Below, piece by piece: positions 61,007-64,000 of a DNA stretch of 64,000 bases. The stretch's first letter is position 1. Each line of letters begins with the position of its first letter. The stretch spans positions 6,882,001 through 6,946,000 of the forward strand of contig NZ_CP107989.1 of assembly GCF_041435015.1 (NCBI RefSeq), in the 5' to 3' direction. The position numbers and the translations under genes are program-made. Origin of the DNA: Streptomyces canus. Lineage in GTDB: Bacteria > Actinomycetota > Actinomycetes > Streptomycetales > Streptomycetaceae. The notes below the pieces were generated by a model. It saw only the letters and a program-made list of their open reading frames with translations, was not told where the DNA came from and ran no database searches.

Positions 61007-61034
61007 TTGACCTTTAACGAGTTAGGTATACGGT
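61007..61034 (+). promoter_or_regulatory. Promoter with internal operator for the secreted GH32 gene
   Basis: TTGACC at 61007-61012 and TACGGT at 61029-61034 are a plausible -35/-10 pair with 16-base spacing. TTAACGAGTTAG at 61014-61025, related to the site at 60897-60910, lies between them, the ideal position for repression. Confidence 0.5.
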
Positions 61035-61088
61035 TCCGGTCCACATGAGCCGTGTCCCGACGACGACGTCGGGGAAGGGAGCCGCACG

Positions 61089-62675
61089 ATGCGTGGCATG
61101 AAGAGGAGTCCGCTCGGCCCGGGGGAGACACTGTCCAGGCGGTCGCTGCTGACGGCCTCGGCCGTCGGCGCCGCCGGTGTTCTGCTGCCGGACCTCGTGG
61201 GGCTGGCGGTGGCGGTGCCCCGTGAGGCGACGGCCGCGTGCTCGGGCAGCTACCGCGCCGCGTACCACTTCACGGTCCCCGACCAGTGGATGAACGACCC
61301 GCAGCGCCCGATCTGGATCGACGGCGAGTACCACTGCTACTACCTCTACAACCCCGACTACTCGACGGGCGGCACGACGGCCGGCACGGCCTGGCGCCTG
61401 GCCACCAGCACCGACCTCGTCTCCTTCACCGACCGGGGCATCGCCGTGCCGAAGGACACGACGCCCAACGGCGATGTCTGGTCCGGCTCGGCGGTGGTCG
61501 ACACGGACGGCACGGCGGGCTTCGGCGCGGGCGCCGTGATCGTCCTCGCCACCATGGCGCCCGACGACGTCACCCAGGCCCAGTACCTGTACTACTCGAC
61601 GGACGACGGCCGCACCTTCACGAACCACGGCACCGCTCCGGTCCTCCCCAACCCCGGGGTACGGGACTTCCGCGACCCCAAGGTGATCCGTGACGAGGAG
61701 CGCGGGCGGTGGGTGATGGTGCTCGCCGAGAACGACAAGGTCGGCTTCTACCACTCCGCCGACCTCAAGGCGTGGACGTACGTCGGCGGCTTCGTCAAGG
61801 GTGGCATCGGCGTCCTGGAGTGCCCCGACCTGTTCCGGATCAGGGCGGACGACGGGACCTGGAAGTGGGTTCTGGGCGTCAGCGCCAACGGCAAGGGCTC
61901 CGGACTGCCGAGCACGTTCGCGTACTGGACGGGTTCCTTCGACGGTACGACCTTCACCGCGGACGCGTCCGATCCCCAGTGGCTGGATCACGGCTGGGAC
62001 TGGTACGCGGCGGTCACTTTCGACAAACGTGACGCGAGCGGGGTCCTGGACCCTGACGCGCGGTATGCGATCGGCTGGATGAACCACTGGGACTACGCGA
62101 ACACCACGCCCACCATCGAGTGCGACGGCTTCAACGGCACCGACTCGATCGTCCGCGAGGTGCGCCTGAAGCACGCGTCGGGTACGTATTACCTGGCGTC
62201 CCAGCCGGTGGCGGCCCTGGACGACCATGTGTCGCGCACGGTGGACCTCGGCGACATCGCGGTCGACGGCATCCTGCCGCTCGACTACACCGGTACCGCG
62301 TACGAGCTGACCTGTGAGATCACCTGGGACCAACTGGTGGGCGCCGGCCTGCAGTTGCGGCGGTCGTCGGACGGCGGGCGGCACATCGACGCGGGGGTCT
62401 ACGGCGACTACGCCTTCGTCAACCGCGGTTACACCGTGAGCCCCGACGCCTCCGGCCGCTGGCAGGAGAGCCGCACGCCGTTCGACCGGTCCGCCGGCAC
62501 GGTCCGCCTGCGGATCCTCGTCGACCGCACGTCCGTCGAGATGTTCGTCGGCGACGGCCGGTACGTGCACTCGACCGAGGCCTTTCCCGACCCGTCCGAC
62601 ACCGCACTGGCGCTGTTCACGATCGACGGGCAGGCGGTGTTCCGGAACGTGGTGATCCGGGAGTTCGCCGTCTGA
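61089..62675 (+). CDS. Secreted GH32 levanase or fructanase
   Basis: A 528-residue enzyme. A twin-arginine signal is present (LSRRSLLTASAVGAAGVLLP, cleavage near ATAACSG). GH32 blocks are QWMNDPQRP (nucleophile Asp), FRDPKVI (Asp) and LECPDLF (acid/base Glu). The C-terminal beta-sandwich ends RTSVEMFVGDGRYVHSTEA. The active-site motif DPQRP instead of DPNGP is seen in bacterial levanase-like branches. It is divergent from the transporter operon and would degrade levan or inulin outside the cell. Confidence 0.9.
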   Translation: MRGMKRSPLGPGETLSRRSLLTASAVGAAGVLLPDLVGLAVAVPREATAACSGSYRAAYHFTVPDQWMNDPQRPIWIDGEYHCYYLYNPDYSTGGTTAGTAWRLATSTDLVSFTDRGIAVPKDTTPNGDVWSGSAVVDTDGTAGFGAGAVIVLATMAPDDVTQAQYLYYSTDDGRTFTNHGTAPVLPNPGVRDFRDPKVIRDEERGRWVMVLAENDKVGFYHSADLKAWTYVGGFVKGGIGVLECPDLFRIRADDGTWKWVLGVSANGKGSGLPSTFAYWTGSFDGTTFTADASDPQWLDHGWDWYAAVTFDKRDASGVLDPDARYAIGWMNHWDYANTTPTIECDGFNGTDSIVREVRLKHASGTYYLASQPVAALDDHVSRTVDLGDIAVDGILPLDYTGTAYELTCEITWDQLVGAGLQLRRSSDGGRHIDAGVYGDYAFVNRGYTVSPDASGRWQESRTPFDRSAGTVRLRILVDRTSVEMFVGDGRYVHSTEAFPDPSDTALALFTIDGQAVFRNVVIREFAV

Positions 62676-63051
62676 TCCGACGGGGAGGTGGCCGGGGCGG
62701 GCCGAGAGGCTGTCGACGACCGGAGCGCCAGGTCTCTTCAGCGGTCGAAGTGCGGTCGGCGTCGGGGGGTGCTGTGAAGCCGGTACGGCGGTTGACCCCG
62801 CCGGTGAGGAACGCCGTGAGGATGTGGGCACCGAACTGGGGCAGTATGCGCCAGCTGGTGTCCAGGGCGTTCACGTGCTGAACGTTGTTGCTTCGCGGCG
62901 TTCATGAACAGCCCCAGGAGCCTGACCGTCAGCAGTGTCCGCCGGGCCCGCGAGCCTCGGCCGCGACGAGGGTGGGCGCCCACGTGGTCTACGCCCACGC
63001 CGCGTAGACCGCCGGGCGCGGCCAGCTGTGGGTGAGGAGCACAAGGGGCTG
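62676..63051. other. Spacer between the GH32 and TetR genes
   Basis: No gene is convincing. A minus-strand frame beginning near 62874 (MNALDTSWRILPQFGAHILT) looks protein-like for about 35 codons but then dissolves, so it may be a remnant. Confidence 0.3.
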
Positions 63052-63684
63052 CTACGGGTGCCGGTCGCCGACCGCGGGATCGCCCAGCAGATCCTCCAGG
63101 CCGGCCGACATCCCGGCCAGGAGATCACGCCGCGGGTCGATGAGCCACTGGAGTTGGAGGCCGTCCCACATCGCGACAAGGGCCGCCGCGATCAGCTCGG
63201 GATGCCTCCGGTTCGAGATACGACCCAGCTCCTGGTCCCTGCGCACCGCGGTCGTGAAAGCGGTGACGACCCGCTCGTACCTGTCACGGAACCACTCGTG
63301 CGCCGGGTGGTCGGGAGCCGAGGCCTCCGCGGCCATCAAGGCGAGGAGCCGCAGCATCTCCTGCCTTTCCAGGTTGCGGCGGACGTACCGCAGGACCGCG
63401 TAGGCCACACCCTTTCCCCGGCTGTCGGCCTCGAAGGAGTCGATGCTCGCGGAGTCCGCGTTCTCGAGGACGGCCACGAGGAGCGCGCTCTTGCTCGGAA
63501 AGTGGTGCACGACGCTGGTCAGGCTGAGGTCGAGCTGCTTGGCGATCTCCCTCAGGGACCCTCCACGGTAACCGCGAGCCGCGAACACGGCGGTCGCCGA
63601 GGCGACGATCTCGGCCCTGCGCTGTGCGCTCTTGGCGTACGGGCCTCGGCGAGTGGCCGGACGGGCCGCCGTCTTCTCGGTCAT
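63052..63684 (-). CDS. TetR-family transcriptional regulator
   Basis: A 210-residue regulator. The N-terminal DNA-binding domain is RRAEIVASATAVFAARGYRG, SLREIAKQLDLSLTSVVHHF and PSKSALLVAVLEN. The ligand-binding helices contain RQEMLRLLALMAAEASAPDH. The ATG at 63684 is chosen because the upstream in-frame sequence is not family-like. It is divergent from the lipoprotein gene at 63860 and might control it together with a sugar transporter beyond the window. Confidence 0.85.
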   Translation of the reverse strand: MTEKTAARPATRRGPYAKSAQRRAEIVASATAVFAARGYRGGSLREIAKQLDLSLTSVVHHFPSKSALLVAVLENADSASIDSFEADSRGKGVAYAVLRYVRRNLERQEMLRLLALMAAEASAPDHPAHEWFRDRYERVVTAFTTAVRRDQELGRISNRRHPELIAAALVAMWDGLQLQWLIDPRRDLLAGMSAGLEDLLGDPAVGDRHP

Positions 63685-63859
63685 ACCCCCAACCCTAAGC
63701 GGGCGGTGCGGGGCAGTGTCCGGCCGATAATCCGCCAACATCACCCTGACTGAAAGTGTGGCACCTGTTCGGTTTTCGCTGTACGGTCTCGCTGACCCAC
63801 ACCACGACGTGCGGTAGGGCCGCTCACGCATCCACCGGGTGGAGAGGAGACGGACAAGG

Positions 63860-64000
63860 ATGTCCACCTCGCATATGTCGAAAGCGATCATCGGCGGTCT
63901 GGCCGCCACACTGGTTCTGGCCGGTTGCGGCCGGTCCGACACACAAGGCAGTGGGGGCGCCAAGGGCGCTCCCATCAGCGACTCACCTGCCAAGGGCGAG
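63860..64000 (+). CDS. N-terminus of a lipoprotein, probably a sugar-binding protein (cut by window end)
   Basis: The ATG at 63860 follows a strong GGAGAGGAG sequence. The product starts MSTSHMSKAIIGGLAATLVL and continues AGCGRSDTQG, a lipoprotein signal with the lipobox LAGC. Forty-seven codons are present before the edge. Its setting next to a TetR gene and a sugar-utilisation locus suggests an ABC transporter solute-binding protein, but the family cannot be proven from this part. Confidence 0.7.
   Translation, partial: MSTSHMSKAIIGGLAATLVLAGCGRSDTQGSGGAKGAPISDSPAKGE

Noticed and set aside
1..64000. CRISPR arrays, rRNA genes, complete tRNA genes
   Set aside because: No regularly spaced short repeats, no rRNA signatures and no complete tRNA cloverleaf were seen on either strand.

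Overview
The window is high-GC actinobacterial DNA, almost certainly from a Streptomyces chromosome. Codon use is strongly G/C at third positions, GTG and TTG starts are frequent, and the gene content is typical: Tat-exported glycosidases, a SAV_2336/FxsC-type protein, IS110, IS5, IS1380 and ISAs1 elements, and an RHS toxin with a LamG partner. It reads as a variable, accessory-rich region with many insertion sequences and gene remnants, not a conserved core segment. All functions are read from sequence motifs; no database search was possible.

Layout. (1) 0-2 kb: the end of an unknown gene, a strong hairpin and an aldehyde dehydrogenase. (2) 2.2-12.2 kb: a segment flanked by two 64-bp direct repeats that carry the 3' half of a CAT-anticodon tRNA, an att-like signature. 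It holds a VapBC toxin-antitoxin pair and a tightly overlapping five-gene minus-strand operon: alpha/beta hydrolase, caspase-VMAP protein, MoxR-type AAA+ ATPase, vWA-like protein fused to a FxsC/TIR-like domain, and a KGG-motif ParA/MinD-like ATPase. This looks like a VMAP-type ternary biological-conflict (defence or regulated suicide) system and is the most interesting item. (3) 12.2-13.6 kb: gene remnants. (4) 13.6-20.7 kb: metabolic genes (carboxylesterase, quinone-reductase-like dehydrogenase, SnoaL-like protein, VOC protein, AraC regulator, two MmcQ/YjbR proteins of which one has a nonsense codon, RarA).

(5) 20.7-27.4 kb: a mobile-element pile-up. It has an IS256 remnant, a second VapBC, an IS110 element, an IS5-type element with 19-bp inverted repeats that carries a passenger gene, a UvrD C-terminal remnant and an 836-bp IS5-family element with a CTAG target duplication. 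(6) 27.5-42.7 kb: two secreted proteins (one a LamG protein) divergent from a 2861-residue RHS polymorphic toxin. The toxin has lectin domains, a Hint domain and a C-terminal nuclease-like domain, and is followed by a SUKH immunity gene. Both the toxin tip and the immunity gene are AT-richer than their surroundings. (7) 42.7-50.5 kb: remnants (integrase, IS481, HAD, ISAs1, phage capsid, GNAT) and a large membrane protein apparently split by IS1380.

(8) 50.6-54.0 kb: a secreted GH43 enzyme with an AbfB domain, divergent from an ECF sigma factor that is itself fused to a membrane segment and an AbfB domain, a possible self-contained arabinose-polymer sensor. (9) 55.1-62.7 kb: a fructan utilisation locus with a LacI regulator, an intracellular GH32, a sugar ABC transporter (two permeases and a Tat-exported binding protein) and a divergent secreted GH32. 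The secreted enzyme would release fructose or oligosaccharides, the transporter import them and the cytoplasmic enzyme finish hydrolysis. (10) 63-64 kb: a TetR regulator and the start of a lipoprotein gene cut by the window edge.
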